DNA of 64,000 bases from Martinezella lusitana (GTDB lineage: Bacteria > Pseudomonadota > Alphaproteobacteria > Rhizobiales > Rhizobiaceae): positions 1 to 64,000 of the forward strand of contig NZ_JACHBG010000026.1 of NCBI RefSeq assembly GCF_014207095.1. The letters are read 5' to 3'. Positions 25,563 through 34,954 of this stretch are shown here, in pieces. Positions within the stretch are counted from its first letter, which is position 1. The number at the start of each line of letters is the position of its first letter. The notes below the pieces were generated by a model. That model did no database searches and was not told the DNA's origin. It was given only the letters and a program-made list of their open reading frames with translations. The translations under genes and the position numbers were made by a program.

Positions 25563-26204
25563 TTGGGTGAGGATATCTCAAAAGATCCCAAACAGGAGTT
25601 GCAGGCAAAAATTGCCGCTGCGAATAGGCGCGGCCAAATGCTTGTGTCTGTGTGGGGTATCTCGCTTCTTGTGACGATCGTGGCTTGGGTGCTGTTCCGC
25701 TACCAGCTGCAATCCTCTGCGTGTTATTTCCGCGACAACCCATTCTTGCGTGATCTTTGGCCGCCAAATGCTACCGCTTTGTCGCAAATGCCGAGTTTAC
25801 CCTATACCGAGCGGAATCAATGCGTTTTCTTTGGAGTGAGATCGATAGCGAGCCTGACATTATTTTTAGGTCTTGCTGCTCTTTTAGCTTGGTCAGCCAA
25901 AGGTTTGCGAAATTACAGACTCAAGAAAGCATCTCTAGCACTTCCGGTTTTGCTTATAGGTTTTGCTATATTTTTGATGTGGCTGGACAAATTCGACAGT
26001 TACAACGGCCGATACGCTTGGATTGGTTTTCACCCAAATGATTCCATCGGCGCCGCAATCATCAAAAGCCTCTTTAGAATACATCTTTATTATTTTTTGC
26101 TTTTCTCTTGGGCTCTCAGCCTCATTATCTATTTTTTACAGAAGCCTGTTCCGACTTCCCCTCATCCAGCGGATAAAGGGCCACTCGATTTGCAGGGCTC
26201 TTAA
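25563..26204 (+). CDS. Unrecognised four-helix membrane protein
   Basis: A 213-residue protein with four clear hydrophobic helices (near residues 26-46, 92-112, 122-142, 172-194), a short charged N-terminus (EDISKDPKQELQAK) and a periplasmic-side loop with two cysteines (SACYF and NQCVF). GC content and codon use are lower than in all neighbours, with TTT, AAA and AGC-poor usage, which suggests recent acquisition. Start taken as TTG 25563 with TAGGAA upstream; a GTG at 25512 is possible. I do not recognise the family. Confidence 0.6.
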   Translation: MGEDISKDPKQELQAKIAAANRRGQMLVSVWGISLLVTIVAWVLFRYQLQSSACYFRDNPFLRDLWPPNATALSQMPSLPYTERNQCVFFGVRSIASLTLFLGLAALLAWSAKGLRNYRLKKASLALPVLLIGFAIFLMWLDKFDSYNGRYAWIGFHPNDSIGAAIIKSLFRIHLYYFLLFSWALSLIIYFLQKPVPTSPHPADKGPLDLQGS

Positions 26205-26337
26205 ACCGGCTGTCCTTTGACTAACCGGCGAAAAGCCTTTATCAGGCACCCGGTCATTGTCCGCAACGACGCGGATACATGATCATTTCCACCAAACCAC
26301 CCGCATTCGTTGGCGGGACTGGACAAGGAGAATATCG

Positions 26338-28326
26338 ATGTCCCAACCTGTTTCCCTGACATTTCCCGATGGTTCCGTGCGCAGCTTCGCTGCGGGCACG
26401 ACCGGTCGCGATGTCGCCGAATCCATTTCCAAGTCGCTTGCCAAGAAGGCTGTCGCCATTGCGCTCGACGGCACGGTGCGCGACCTTTCCGATCCGATCG
26501 TCGATGGCAAGATCGAGATCATCACCCGCAGTGACGACCGTGCGCTCGAGCTGATCCGCCACGACACCGCGCACGTTCTCGCCGAAGCCGTACAGGAACT
26601 CTGGCCGGGAACGCAGGTGACGATCGGCCCGGTCATCGAAAACGGATTCTATTACGACTTCGCCAAGAACGAGCCCTTCACGCCCGATGACCTTCCAGTC
26701 ATCGAGAAGCGGATGCGCGAGATTATTCTGCGCAACAAGCCGTTCACCAAGGAAATCTGGTCGCGCGAGAAGGCGAAGGAGGTCTTCGCCTCCAAGGGTG
26801 AGCGCTACAAGGTGGAGCTGGTCGATGCCATTCCTGAAGGTCAGGATCTGAAGATCTATTACCAGGGTGACTGGTTCGACCTCTGCCGTGGTCCGCACAT
26901 GGCCTCGACGGGCCAGATCGGTAATGCCTTCAAGCTGATGAAGGTGGCCGGCGCCTACTGGCGCGGCGACAGCAACAACCCGATGCTGACCCGCATCTAC
27001 GGCACGGCATTCGCCGAGCAGGCGGACCTGGACAACTATCTGCACATTCTTGCCGAAGCCGAAAAGCGCGACCATCGCCGTCTCGGCCGCGAAATGGATC
27101 TGTTCCATTTCCAGGAAGAAGGCCCTGGCGTCGTCTTCTGGCACGGCAAGGGCTGGCGGATGTTCCAGACGCTGGTCTCCTACATGCGCCGGCGGCTGCA
27201 GGGCGACTATCAGGAAGTCAATGCGCCGCAGGTGCTCGACAAGTCGCTTTGGGAGACTTCGGGGCACTGGGGTTGGTACCGCGATAACATGTTCAAGGTC
27301 ACCGTTGCCGGCGACGATACCGACGACGATCGTGTCTTCGCGCTGAAGCCGATGAACTGCCCAGGCCATATCCAGATCTTCAAGCACGGCTTGAAATCTT
27401 ACCGCGAACTGCCGATCCGTCTTGCGGAATTCGGTGCCGTTCATCGTTACGAGCCCTCGGGCGCGTTGCACGGCCTGATGCGCGTGCGCGGTTTCACGCA
27501 GGACGACGCCCACATCTTCTGCACCGACGAGCAGATGGCCGCCGAATGCCTGAAGATCAACGATCTCATCCTGTCGGTCTATGAAGACTTCGGCTTCAAA
27601 GAGATCGTCGTCAAGCTCTCGACCCGCCCGGAAAAGCGCGTCGGTTCAGATGACCTCTGGGATCGCGCTGAAAGCGTGATGATGGACGTGCTGAAGACGA
27701 TCGAAGCGCAGTCCGAAGGACGTATTAAAACCGGCATTCTGCCGGGCGAGGGTGCGTTCTACGGTCCGAAGTTCGAATATACGCTCAAGGACGCCATCGG
27801 TCGTGAATGGCAGTGCGGCACGACGCAGGTCGACTTCAACCTGCCGGAGCGCTTCGGTGCTTTCTACATCGACCAGCATTCGGAAAAGACGCAGCCGGTG
27901 ATGATCCACCGCGCCATCTGCGGCTCTATGGAGCGCTTCCTCGGCATCCTGATCGAGAACTTTGCCGGCCATATGCCGCTCTGGGTCTCGCCGCTGCAGG
28001 TCGTCGTTGCAACGATCACCTCGGAAGCCGATGCCTATGGCGAAGAAGTTGCTGAAGCGCTGCGCGATGCCGGTCTCGATGTCGAGACCGACTTCCGCAA
28101 CGAGAAGATCAACTACAAGATCCGCGAGCATTCGGTGACGAAGGTTCCGGTGATCATCGTTTGCGGCAAGAAGGAAGCAGAAGAGCGTTCGGTCAATATC
28201 CGCCGCCTCGGCAGCCAGTCGCAGACCTCGATGTCGCTCGACGAAGCCATCGCGTCGCTCACCCTGGAAGCAACGCCGCCGGACGTTCTGCGCAAGCGCG
28301 AAGCCCGGCGCGTCAAGGCCGCTTGA
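26338..28326 (+). CDS. thrS: Threonyl-tRNA synthetase
   Basis: A 662-residue class II synthetase. Order seen: TGS domain (1-61), HDTAHVLAEAV editing domain opening, second additional domain, catalytic core with motif 2 (YEPSGALHGLMRVRGFTQDDAH by ends), motif 3 near GSMERFLGILIEN, and anticodon-binding domain. Active-site zinc ligands are Cys341 (MNCPGH), His391 (DDAH) and His524 (IHRAI). The AAGGAG site fixes the ATG; 27 open codons upstream are not coding. No T-box or attenuator seen. Confidence 0.97.
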   Translation: MSQPVSLTFPDGSVRSFAAGTTGRDVAESISKSLAKKAVAIALDGTVRDLSDPIVDGKIEIITRSDDRALELIRHDTAHVLAEAVQELWPGTQVTIGPVIENGFYYDFAKNEPFTPDDLPVIEKRMREIILRNKPFTKEIWSREKAKEVFASKGERYKVELVDAIPEGQDLKIYYQGDWFDLCRGPHMASTGQIGNAFKLMKVAGAYWRGDSNNPMLTRIYGTAFAEQADLDNYLHILAEAEKRDHRRLGREMDLFHFQEEGPGVVFWHGKGWRMFQTLVSYMRRRLQGDYQEVNAPQVLDKSLWETSGHWGWYRDNMFKVTVAGDDTDDDRVFALKPMNCPGHIQIFKHGLKSYRELPIRLAEFGAVHRYEPSGALHGLMRVRGFTQDDAHIFCTDEQMAAECLKINDLILSVYEDFGFKEIVVKLSTRPEKRVGSDDLWDRAESVMMDVLKTIEAQSEGRIKTGILPGEGAFYGPKFEYTLKDAIGREWQCGTTQVDFNLPERFGAFYIDQHSEKTQPVMIHRAICGSMERFLGILIENFAGHMPLWVSPLQVVVATITSEADAYGEEVAEALRDAGLDVETDFRNEKINYKIREHSVTKVPVIIVCGKKEAEERSVNIRRLGSQSQTSMSLDEAIASLTLEATPPDVLRKREARRVKAA

Positions 28327-28337
28327 CGCCAATCGTC

Positions 28338-28366
28338 TCTGACGGCACCTTCAGGGTGCCGTCAGA
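28338..28366 (+). terminator. Strong hairpin after thrS
   Basis: Perfect 12-base stem TCTGACGGCACC / GGTGCCGTCAGA with five-base loop, 12 bases past the thrS stop. The following bases (CAACTGAC) are not a U-run, so termination may be partial or Rho-assisted. Confidence 0.6.
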
Positions 28367-28406
28367 CAACTGACATAAAGCTTTCATATAGTAGAAAATC
28401 AAAGCG

Positions 28407-29306
28407 TTGCTGCAGCCGCAGAGTGCGCCGCAGTGGAAGATAGGAGCGGGGCAGCCCGTCGCGCATTTGGATTTCAAAGAATTATCCTACGCCAATGAAC
28501 GGGATCCGCGCATAAAACGCTGGTTCATCCGCTCCATTGAAGGCCTGTCCGGCCGTGATCGCTATGCTCGGCTCTACGATATCTGGCGCACCGATATCAT
28601 CGGCAAGAGCGAGCGTGTATTCGGCAAGATGCTCGACCTTATCGATGTTCGCCTACTCGCCAAGGGGGAATGGCCGCCACGGGAAATCCCCGAGGCGCCT
28701 ATCGTCATCGTCGCCAATCATCCCTACGGCATCGGCGACGGGATCGCCGTCCTGGCGCTTGCCGAACAGCTCGGTCGCCCGTTCAAGGTGCTGATCAACA
28801 ACGAGTTGTTGAAGGTGCCGGAGATGTACGATTATTCGCTTCCTGTTTCCTTCGAGGAAACCAAGGAGGCGATGGCGATCAACATGAAGACGCGCCACGA
28901 GGCGGTTCGCCTGCTCAAGGAAGGCACCACGATCATCGTCTTCCCGGCCGGCGGCGTTGCGACCGCGAAAAAAGGCTTTGGCCGCGCCGAAGACCTGCCC
29001 TGGAAGATATTTCCCGCCAAACTCATCCAGGCGGCACGCGCCAGCGTTATTCCGATCTACTTCGAAGGGCAGAATGGCCGGCTCTTCCATCTGGCAAGCC
29101 GTCTCTCGATGACGCTGCGCATATCGCTGCTGATCCGCGAATTTCGGCGCCTTTCCGGAAGCACCATCACGGCGCATATCGGTGCGCTGATGAGCTGGGA
29201 AGCGCTCAGTGAGGGAAGCGATCGTAAGGATCTGCTCTCAAAGCTCTACGCCGCCGTATTCTCTATGGCGCCACCGCGAAAAATGTCGCGCCGAAAAGCG
29301 GTTTGA
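28407..29306 (+). CDS. Lysophospholipid-type acyltransferase (PlsC superfamily)
   Basis: A 299-residue protein with the acyltransferase motifs NHPYGIGDG (variant of NHxxxxD, near 110), the glycine block EGTTIIVFPAGGV (FPEG position reads FPAG) and a late VIPIYFEG motif. It resembles the hemolysin-like/HlsA branch rather than classical PlsC. Likely acts on lyso-lipids such as lyso-ornithine lipid precursors, but no partner olsB gene is adjacent. No good ribosome site precedes the TTG used as start; start is uncertain within ~20 codons. Confidence 0.8.
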   Translation: MLQPQSAPQWKIGAGQPVAHLDFKELSYANERDPRIKRWFIRSIEGLSGRDRYARLYDIWRTDIIGKSERVFGKMLDLIDVRLLAKGEWPPREIPEAPIVIVANHPYGIGDGIAVLALAEQLGRPFKVLINNELLKVPEMYDYSLPVSFEETKEAMAINMKTRHEAVRLLKEGTTIIVFPAGGVATAKKGFGRAEDLPWKIFPAKLIQAARASVIPIYFEGQNGRLFHLASRLSMTLRISLLIREFRRLSGSTITAHIGALMSWEALSEGSDRKDLLSKLYAAVFSMAPPRKMSRRKAV

Positions 29307-29333
29307 CGGGCTAAGTCTATCAAGACGGAAGCG

Positions 29334-29357
29334 GGTGCCTGAAAAGCCGCAGGCACC
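29334..29357. repeat. Hairpin in the convergent spacer
   Basis: GGTGCCTG (29334-29341) pairs with CAGGCACC (29350-29357), eight-base loop, between the acyltransferase and the minus-strand secreted protein gene. Its right arm reaches the stop region of the latter. No U-run. Confidence 0.5.
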
Positions 29358-29358
29358 G

Positions 29359-30480
29359 TCAATCCATGCTGTCGCCTTCATCGCCAGCGGTGGGGGCCAG
29401 CTGTTCGTATGTGGGAAGCGGCTGCTGGTTCGAGGTCGCCGGCTGGCTCTGCGGCGATTGCGTCTGGCGCATCTGGGGCATTTGCAGCGGAAGCTGCTGG
29501 GCCGGTTGCCGTCCGTCGACCTCTTGCGGCTGCTGCTGCTTCATCAGCACTTCAACATCGGTATTCATGCCCGCAGCCACGGTAAAATCGCGCTGATAGA
29601 TCTTGTCCTTGTTGCGGGCAACGGCAGTATAGCGACCCTCGGCAAGCACCATGGTCGGAAAGGCGCTGACGCTTTCGCCGACGATATCGCCGGCCGACGT
29701 CAGTATCGACCAGGCGGTATCGGCGATCGCCTCGCTGCCGGCGTCGGACACTAGCTTGAAGGTGATCTTGGCCGCTCGGTGCTGGATGGTTGCCTCCGTC
29801 ACCTTGCCAGCTTCGACCTGGATATCGGCACGGATGACCGCGTTAACTTCGCCATATTCTGAAACGATGTGGTAGGTGCCGGCACTTAGGCCGACGAGTG
29901 TATTCGGCTTGACATCATCCATGACAAGGCCGCGTTCGCCATCGTCCTTGGCTTCGCTGGAATAGATCGAGAAGCTCAATTCATCCGGCGGGATGCGGAC
30001 ATCGGATCCGGATACGGCGTTCAACACCATGCCGCCGGCATCGAGCACCATGGTCTGCTTCTGCGTTTCGCCGGTTTCAGATACGCTGAGCTTCTTGGTA
30101 ACACCGGCGCGGCCGAACGAGACGTTGACGAAATAATCTCCGGGCATGAGGTGGAATGAGGCCGAGCCGCCCTTCGAGCTAGCCACCAGCGGCAGTTTGC
30201 CGTCAGCGCCTGCAATCGGGCTGAAGACATACCAGGAGAGGCCCTGCTGCTGCGGGCTGCTCTGTGGCGTCATTTTGGCTTCGAGCGAAACGTCCTTCAG
30301 TGAGCGCGCGGCGGAATTCTCGCCATCAGGCGCAACGAACGCATTGAGCTTCGGCATCTTCACGCTGCCGTCAAGCTGCTTGAACTCCTTGAAAGCTTCC
30401 TGCGCCGAGGCGTTTGTGCAGAGGCAGCCGAGAACCGCGAGAGCCGCGCTCAATCGGCGAGCCGATGAAATGCCTGACAT
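29359..30480 (-). CDS. Exported protein with repeated beta modules and Gln/Pro-rich tail
   Basis: A 373-residue protein of unknown function. Signal peptide at residues 1 to about 27 (ending NASA). The body has several ~80-residue beta-rich repeats of carboxypeptidase-regulatory/prealbumin-like type: each has a pattern like PGDYFVNVSFGRAG, AGTYHIVSEYGEVNA, EGRYTAVARNKDK. The last ~60 residues are Gln/Pro-rich (PQMRQTQSPQSQ) with no Cys. The start MSGISSAR was chosen because the 19 upstream codons are unlike a signal peptide and not conserved. Probably periplasmic or envelope-associated. Confidence 0.72.
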   Translation of the reverse strand: MSGISSARRLSAALAVLGCLCTNASAQEAFKEFKQLDGSVKMPKLNAFVAPDGENSAARSLKDVSLEAKMTPQSSPQQQGLSWYVFSPIAGADGKLPLVASSKGGSASFHLMPGDYFVNVSFGRAGVTKKLSVSETGETQKQTMVLDAGGMVLNAVSGSDVRIPPDELSFSIYSSEAKDDGERGLVMDDVKPNTLVGLSAGTYHIVSEYGEVNAVIRADIQVEAGKVTEATIQHRAAKITFKLVSDAGSEAIADTAWSILTSAGDIVGESVSAFPTMVLAEGRYTAVARNKDKIYQRDFTVAAGMNTDVEVLMKQQQPQEVDGRQPAQQLPLQMPQMRQTQSPQSQPATSNQQPLPTYEQLAPTAGDEGDSMD

Positions 30481-30589
30481 GGGTTCCGAACCGATTGACT
30501 TCCGATAAGACACACGCCACTTCAAAACCAATGCCATGACAAATTCAAGGCCTGCATCCTCTTATCCGTTAAATGAAAGCAATCACTCC

Positions 30590-31177
30590 ATGAAAACCGA
30601 TATTAAGCTGATCGATTATCTTGCCGTGCGCAGATCCATTCCTGCCTTTCAGATGGCTGAACCAGGCCCGGAAAAGGCTGAGATCGAGGAGATTATCCGC
30701 CTGGCCTCGCGTGTTCCCGATCACGGCAAGCTCGCGCCCTGGCGTTTTATCGTCTATCGCGGTGAGGAACGTACGCGGATCGGCGAGGAATTGCTGAAGC
30801 TCGCTTTGGAGGCCAAGCCCGACTTGTCGGAAGAGATGATTCAGGTGGAGCGTACCCGTTTCACGCGCGCGCCGGTCGTGATCGCCGTCGTCAGCAAGGC
30901 AGCGCCGCACGTGAAGATCCCCGAGTGGGAGCAATTGATGTCGGCCGGGGCGCTTTGCCTCAATTTGCTGATTTCCGCCAATGCCCACGGCTGGGTATCG
31001 AACTGGTTGACCGAATGGTTTGCCTATGACGAACGCGCCTATCCGCTGCTCGGCGTTGCTCGTGGCGAAAAAGTCGCCGGCTTCATCCATATCGGCTCTT
31101 CGGACTTTCCGCCCGTGGAGCGTCCACGCCCTGAGTTGGCGGAAACCGTAACCTGGGTCGGAGGCGACGACGCCTGA
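30590..31177 (+). CDS. Nitroreductase-family FMN oxidoreductase
   Basis: A 195-residue protein with nitroreductase signatures: AVRRSIPAF near the N-terminus (FMN phosphate-binding R-R-S), APWRFIVYRGEE, and late GEKVAGFIHIGS. Uses NAD(P)H to reduce nitro compounds or quinones, or related flavin chemistry; substrate unknown. Start MKTDIKL; 18 upstream codons are not conserved. Its stop overlaps the start of the flavin reductase gene (TGATG), so the pair is translationally coupled. Confidence 0.88.
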   Translation: MKTDIKLIDYLAVRRSIPAFQMAEPGPEKAEIEEIIRLASRVPDHGKLAPWRFIVYRGEERTRIGEELLKLALEAKPDLSEEMIQVERTRFTRAPVVIAVVSKAAPHVKIPEWEQLMSAGALCLNLLISANAHGWVSNWLTEWFAYDERAYPLLGVARGEKVAGFIHIGSSDFPPVERPRPELAETVTWVGGDDA

Positions 31178-31782
31178 TGTTCTATTCGACGGACACCAAT
31201 CGTCATGGCCTGGCGCATGATCCGTTCAAGGCGATCGTCGCGCCGAGGCCGATCGGCTGGATCGGCAGCAAGGGCAGGGACGGTTCGCTGAACCTGTCCC
31301 CCTATTCCTTCTTCAATGCGGTCAGCGACCGGCCGAAGCTGGTGATGTTCTCCTCGTCCGGCCGCAAGGACAGCGCGCGCAACGTCGAGGAAACGGGTGT
31401 CTTCACCGCCAACCTTGTCAGCCGCAATCTCGTGGAGAAGATGAACCACTCGTCGATTGCGGCACCTTATGGTGTCAGCGAGTTCGAGCTGGCCGGGTTG
31501 ACGGCTGCGCCCGCGAAATTGATCGACGCGCCTTATGTGGGCGAAGCCTTCGCCGTGCTCGAGTGCCGGGTGACGGAGATCCTCCGGCCGAAGGGCCTCG
31601 ACGGTGAACCCTCCGAGAATCTCATGGTCATCGGCCAGGTCGTCGGCATCCATATCGATGAGGCGATCATCCGCGATGGCAGGCTCGACATGGCGCTTGC
31701 AAGGCCGGTCGCGCGCATGGGCTATATGGACTACGTCGAAGGCAGTGATGTTTTCGAAATGATGCGCCCCAAGGCTCCCTGA
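31177..31782 (+). CDS. Flavin reductase-like FMN-binding split-barrel protein
   Basis: A 201-residue member of the flavin reductase-like family: IVAPRPIGWIGSKG at the flavin-binding start, LNLSPYSFFNAVSDRP, and the NLVSRNLVEKMN segment are standard. These proteins supply reduced flavin or act as small oxidoreductases. The one-base overlap with the upstream nitroreductase suggests the two work together, perhaps on the same substrate (inference). Confidence 0.88.
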   Translation: MFYSTDTNRHGLAHDPFKAIVAPRPIGWIGSKGRDGSLNLSPYSFFNAVSDRPKLVMFSSSGRKDSARNVEETGVFTANLVSRNLVEKMNHSSIAAPYGVSEFELAGLTAAPAKLIDAPYVGEAFAVLECRVTEILRPKGLDGEPSENLMVIGQVVGIHIDEAIIRDGRLDMALARPVARMGYMDYVEGSDVFEMMRPKAP

Positions 31783-31903
31783 TTTCAGCCTTTGTTTTTG
31801 AGGGGTTAACAAACACGGTAAACGACCCGTAAACCTTTGCCCACTAACGTTGGCAGCATGAGTTTGCGGGGCCGGAATCGCCCCGCCGATATCGGGGCGT
31901 TAC

Positions 31904-33040
31904 GTGATCATAGAAGCATTCCTTCGTTGGGCTGAGACCGCAAAGGCAGAAAACCGGGCAAGGGCCGCCAATGCGCTCGGCCGCGCCTATCTCCAGTCGG
32001 AAATGCCGAAGGAAGAGCGCGTCGCCGCCGAGATGGCGATGACCTATCTGCTGGATGATCCGTCACCCCGCGTGCGGCTTTCCCTCGCCGAAGCGGTGGC
32101 GTATTCCCCCAGAACTCCTCGCAACGTGATTCTGACGCTTGCAGAAGACCAGCCAGAGATCGCAGGACAGATCATTCTGTTTTCGCCGGTGTTTACCGAT
32201 GGAGACCTTGTCGATCTCGTACTGCATGGCAGCGATGTAACGCGGGTGCTGATTGCATCGCGCGGGCAAGTACCCCGCGTCGTTTGTGCGGCGCTCGCAG
32301 AAATCGGCGAAGAGACCGAAATCCTGTGCCTTCTCGAAAATGACGGCGCCCTGCTGTCGCAGGCTTCGCTGAAGCGCATTGCCGAGCGTCTCGGCGACTG
32401 TGCCGACATACGCGGCCTTCTTCTTTCCCGCGATGTTCTCGCCTCCGACGTCAGGCACTTGCTGATGCGTCGGGTCAGCGAGGCACTGTCGGAATCGAAC
32501 CTCATTCAGACGGTGATTGGCACCGGCAGGTTGCAGCAAGTGGCGCGCGAGGCGAGCGACTCCGCCGCAGTCGCAATCGCCGGGTCGACACAACACGAAC
32601 AATTGCCCGATCTGGTCGAACATCTGAGGCAATCCGGCTGGTTGACGCCGGCATTCCTGATGCACGCCTTGTGTTCCGGCAAGGTCGATTTCTTCACCTG
32701 CGCGATAACCAATCTTTCTGGCTGTGATGAGCGGCGCGTTCGCTCCATCATCTCAAGGGGGCGGGTCTATGCGATCCGCGCGCTTTACGAGAGCGCAGGC
32801 CTCTCGCGGGATATCAGCATCGTGTTCATAGAAGCAACGTTGATCTGGCGCGAGGCATCGCGCAAGAACGGCGAGGCCATGCTGGAAAATGTTTCTTCCC
32901 GCCTAGCTCGCAAGTTCCGGCTCGCGGAGCAATCGACCGCGGCGACGCAGCTGCTGGACATGGTGGAGAAGCTTGCGAATACGGAACGGCGGCAAACGGC
33001 GAGGAATTTCGCGGCACTGGCGACCCTTGCCGCCGCGTGA
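31904..33040 (+). CDS. DUF2336 family protein
   Basis: A 378-residue soluble, mostly helical protein of the alphaproteobacterial DUF2336 family: HEAT-like repeats near DDPSPRVRLSLAEAVAYSP and LTLAEDQPEIAGQIILFSPVF (shown by ends), then EILCLLENDGA. The family is repeatedly found among cell-cycle controlled genes, but no function is proven. Start is GTG with GGGGCG upstream. The 121-base gap before it holds GGTAAACGACCCGTAAACC, a GTAAAC direct repeat, of unknown meaning. Confidence 0.85.
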   Translation: MIIEAFLRWAETAKAENRARAANALGRAYLQSEMPKEERVAAEMAMTYLLDDPSPRVRLSLAEAVAYSPRTPRNVILTLAEDQPEIAGQIILFSPVFTDGDLVDLVLHGSDVTRVLIASRGQVPRVVCAALAEIGEETEILCLLENDGALLSQASLKRIAERLGDCADIRGLLLSRDVLASDVRHLLMRRVSEALSESNLIQTVIGTGRLQQVAREASDSAAVAIAGSTQHEQLPDLVEHLRQSGWLTPAFLMHALCSGKVDFFTCAITNLSGCDERRVRSIISRGRVYAIRALYESAGLSRDISIVFIEATLIWREASRKNGEAMLENVSSRLARKFRLAEQSTAATQLLDMVEKLANTERRQTARNFAALATLAAA

Positions 33041-33073
33041 TATCCAGCAAGCGACTTGTTTGCGAGGTATATT

Positions 33074-33538
33074 TTGTCCCTGATGATCGCTATCGAATCG
33101 CCCCGCCAGGATGGCGTCATCCGTCTTCTGGAGATGTCGGATGCCTTTGCGGAATCATTGTACCCGGCTGAGAGCAACCACATGCTCGATCTCTCTTCGC
33201 TAGAGAAACCAGAGGTAACCTTCTGGGTTGCCAGGATCGCGGGTGATATCGTCGGCTGCTGCGCACTGGTCGGGGCCGGCGATGGAAGTGCCGAGATCAA
33301 GCGCATGTTCGTAGACCCTGCCGCCAGAGGGCAGAGCGTTGCTCGAAAGCTGATGGAGACGGTTGAAGCAACAGCGATCGAAAAGCGGTTCGACGCCATC
33401 CGGCTGGAAACCGGCATCTATCAACCGGAAGCAATCGGCCTCTATAAGAAGTTCGGCTATACCGAAATCCCCGCCTTTGGCAGCTATTTGCCTGACCCGC
33501 TCAGCCTGTTCATGGAGAAGCGCCTCAATCAGGCTTGA
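33074..33538 (+). CDS. GNAT-family N-acetyltransferase
   Basis: A 154-residue acetyltransferase: beta4/alpha3 segment IKRMFVDPAARGQSVARKLM with the acetyl-CoA loop (RGQSVA), and the later IGLYKKFGY motif. Substrate unknown. TTG at 33074 has GAGGT six bases upstream; the ATG at 33083 lies too far from it, so I prefer TTG, though the annotation could use either. It follows DUF2336 by ~30 bases. Confidence 0.82.
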   Translation: MSLMIAIESPRQDGVIRLLEMSDAFAESLYPAESNHMLDLSSLEKPEVTFWVARIAGDIVGCCALVGAGDGSAEIKRMFVDPAARGQSVARKLMETVEATAIEKRFDAIRLETGIYQPEAIGLYKKFGYTEIPAFGSYLPDPLSLFMEKRLNQA

Positions 33539-33579
33539 GGCGGGTCGCGATCTGTTAGCTTTACTGTGTGCGGTTTAGA

Positions 33580-33603
33580 GTCGTCTATCATCAGATAGAC
33601 GAC
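33580..33603. repeat. Hairpin between convergent GNAT and AI-2E transporter genes
   Basis: Perfect 10-base stem GTCGTCTATC / GATAGACGAC with ATCA loop. The bases after it (GCGCGC) are not a U-run. Likely mRNA 3' end structure. Confidence 0.55.
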
Positions 33604-33636
33604 GCGCGCATTCGCGCGGAGTGTCTTGGGCGAAGC

Positions 33637-34749
33637 CTATTTTTCAGCGCTGTCCTGTAGCTGCAGTTGCAGCTCCGGCTCTTGCATATGCTGCTCCTCG
33701 GTCAATTCGGCCTCGCGGATCCATTCGCGCCAGATTGCGACGATGATGGCCATCAGCACAGGGCCGATGAATAGGCCAAGGAAGCCCATGGTTTTCACGC
33801 CGCCGACAAGGCCGAAGAAGGTTGGCAGGAACGGCAGCTTGATCGGCCCGCCCACGAGCTTCGGACGAAGCGTCTTATCGACGATGAAGAGTTCGATCGT
33901 GCCCCAGAGGAAGAGGGCTATACCTGCCCAGAGCGAGCCGCTTGCGATGAGATAGATGGAGACCAATGACATCGACAGCGGAGCGCCGCCCGGCACCAGA
34001 GCCATGACGCCGGTCAGGACGCCGAGCGTAATGGCAGACGGAGCGCCGGCGATCCAATAGGCGATGCCGAGAACGATGCCTTCGCCGATGGCGATCAGCG
34101 TCATGCCCATAACGGTGGAGCTGATTGTCGCCGGCACGACGCGGGAAATGCGCTCCCAGCGGTTCGGAAGAATGCGTTCGCCAAGTAAATCGACCTGACG
34201 GACGAAGGTCGAACCGTCGCGATAGATGAAGAACAGGGCGATCAGCATGAAGAGCAGGGTCAGGACGACGTGAAACGCATTGCCGCCGGCGGCAAGCACG
34301 GCCCTGTATATATTGCCGATGTGCGCGCCGCTGACGATCTGGGCCAATTCGCCGAGAGAGCCGGGGCTGCCTACATACTGTACCCATTGATCGCCAAGCC
34401 ATGAGCCGACGACGGGCAGGGCCAGGATCCATTGCGGCGGTGGAGCACCATCGCGATTGACGTGCACCGCCCAGCCGAACCAGTCGCGCACTTCACCGGC
34501 CATATAGAGCGCTGAGAGGACGATTGGCAGGACGAGGAACGTCACGATGAAGGCTATGGCTATGCTGGCCGCAAGTGTGGTGTTTCCACCTGTGCGGCGC
34601 ACGAGATCGCTATAGAGCGGCCAGGTGGCAAAGCCGATGACAGCCGCCGCCAAAACCGGAACGAGGAAGCCGTAGAAAAAGTAGATGCCGGCAATTGCTA
34701 TGAGGATAAGAAGCCAGCGGGCTGCAGAGATGGATGGTATAAGAGGCAT
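33637..34749 (-). CDS. AI-2E/PerM-family membrane transporter
   Basis: A 370-residue protein of the AI-2E transporter (UPF0118/YdiK-like) family: about eight membrane helices, a mid-protein FFIYRDGSTFVRQ motif, and the conserved late VPGGAPL and ELFIVDKTLRPKLVGG. Members move small molecules or ions; assignment to AI-2 export is a family label, not evidence. C-terminus is Glu/Gln-rich. ATG at 34836 would add 29 polar residues with no ribosome site; I start at MPLIPS. Confidence 0.85.
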   Translation of the reverse strand: MPLIPSISAARWLLILIAIAGIYFFYGFLVPVLAAAVIGFATWPLYSDLVRRTGGNTTLAASIAIAFIVTFLVLPIVLSALYMAGEVRDWFGWAVHVNRDGAPPPQWILALPVVGSWLGDQWVQYVGSPGSLGELAQIVSGAHIGNIYRAVLAAGGNAFHVVLTLLFMLIALFFIYRDGSTFVRQVDLLGERILPNRWERISRVVPATISSTVMGMTLIAIGEGIVLGIAYWIAGAPSAITLGVLTGVMALVPGGAPLSMSLVSIYLIASGSLWAGIALFLWGTIELFIVDKTLRPKLVGGPIKLPFLPTFFGLVGGVKTMGFLGLFIGPVLMAIIVAIWREWIREAELTEEQHMQEPELQLQLQDSAEK

Positions 34750-34954
34750 TCGCGCATGCGCGCTTGGTCCGAGCCAACGATGCTCTTTCAGCTTCTGACG
34801 TTCAAAGACACCCACCAGACCTACTTCGCCCCACATTACTAGATTACCCGGTTATGGGGTATGATCTAGGCTCTTTCAAGGGCACCGCCCTGAAAGCCTC
34901 TTTATTCCGCCGCCGTGACAGTAACACGACTACGTTGCGGATAAATATAAGTTC

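Noticed and set aside
26254..27513. 419-codon minus-strand open frame opposite thrS
   Set aside because: Antisense shadow of thrS; no start signal and no recognisable domain.
31800..31835. GTTAAC and GTAAAC elements upstream of the DUF2336 gene, considered as a CtrA site
   Set aside because: The CtrA consensus TTAA-N7-TTAA is not met; only one TTAA half is present.
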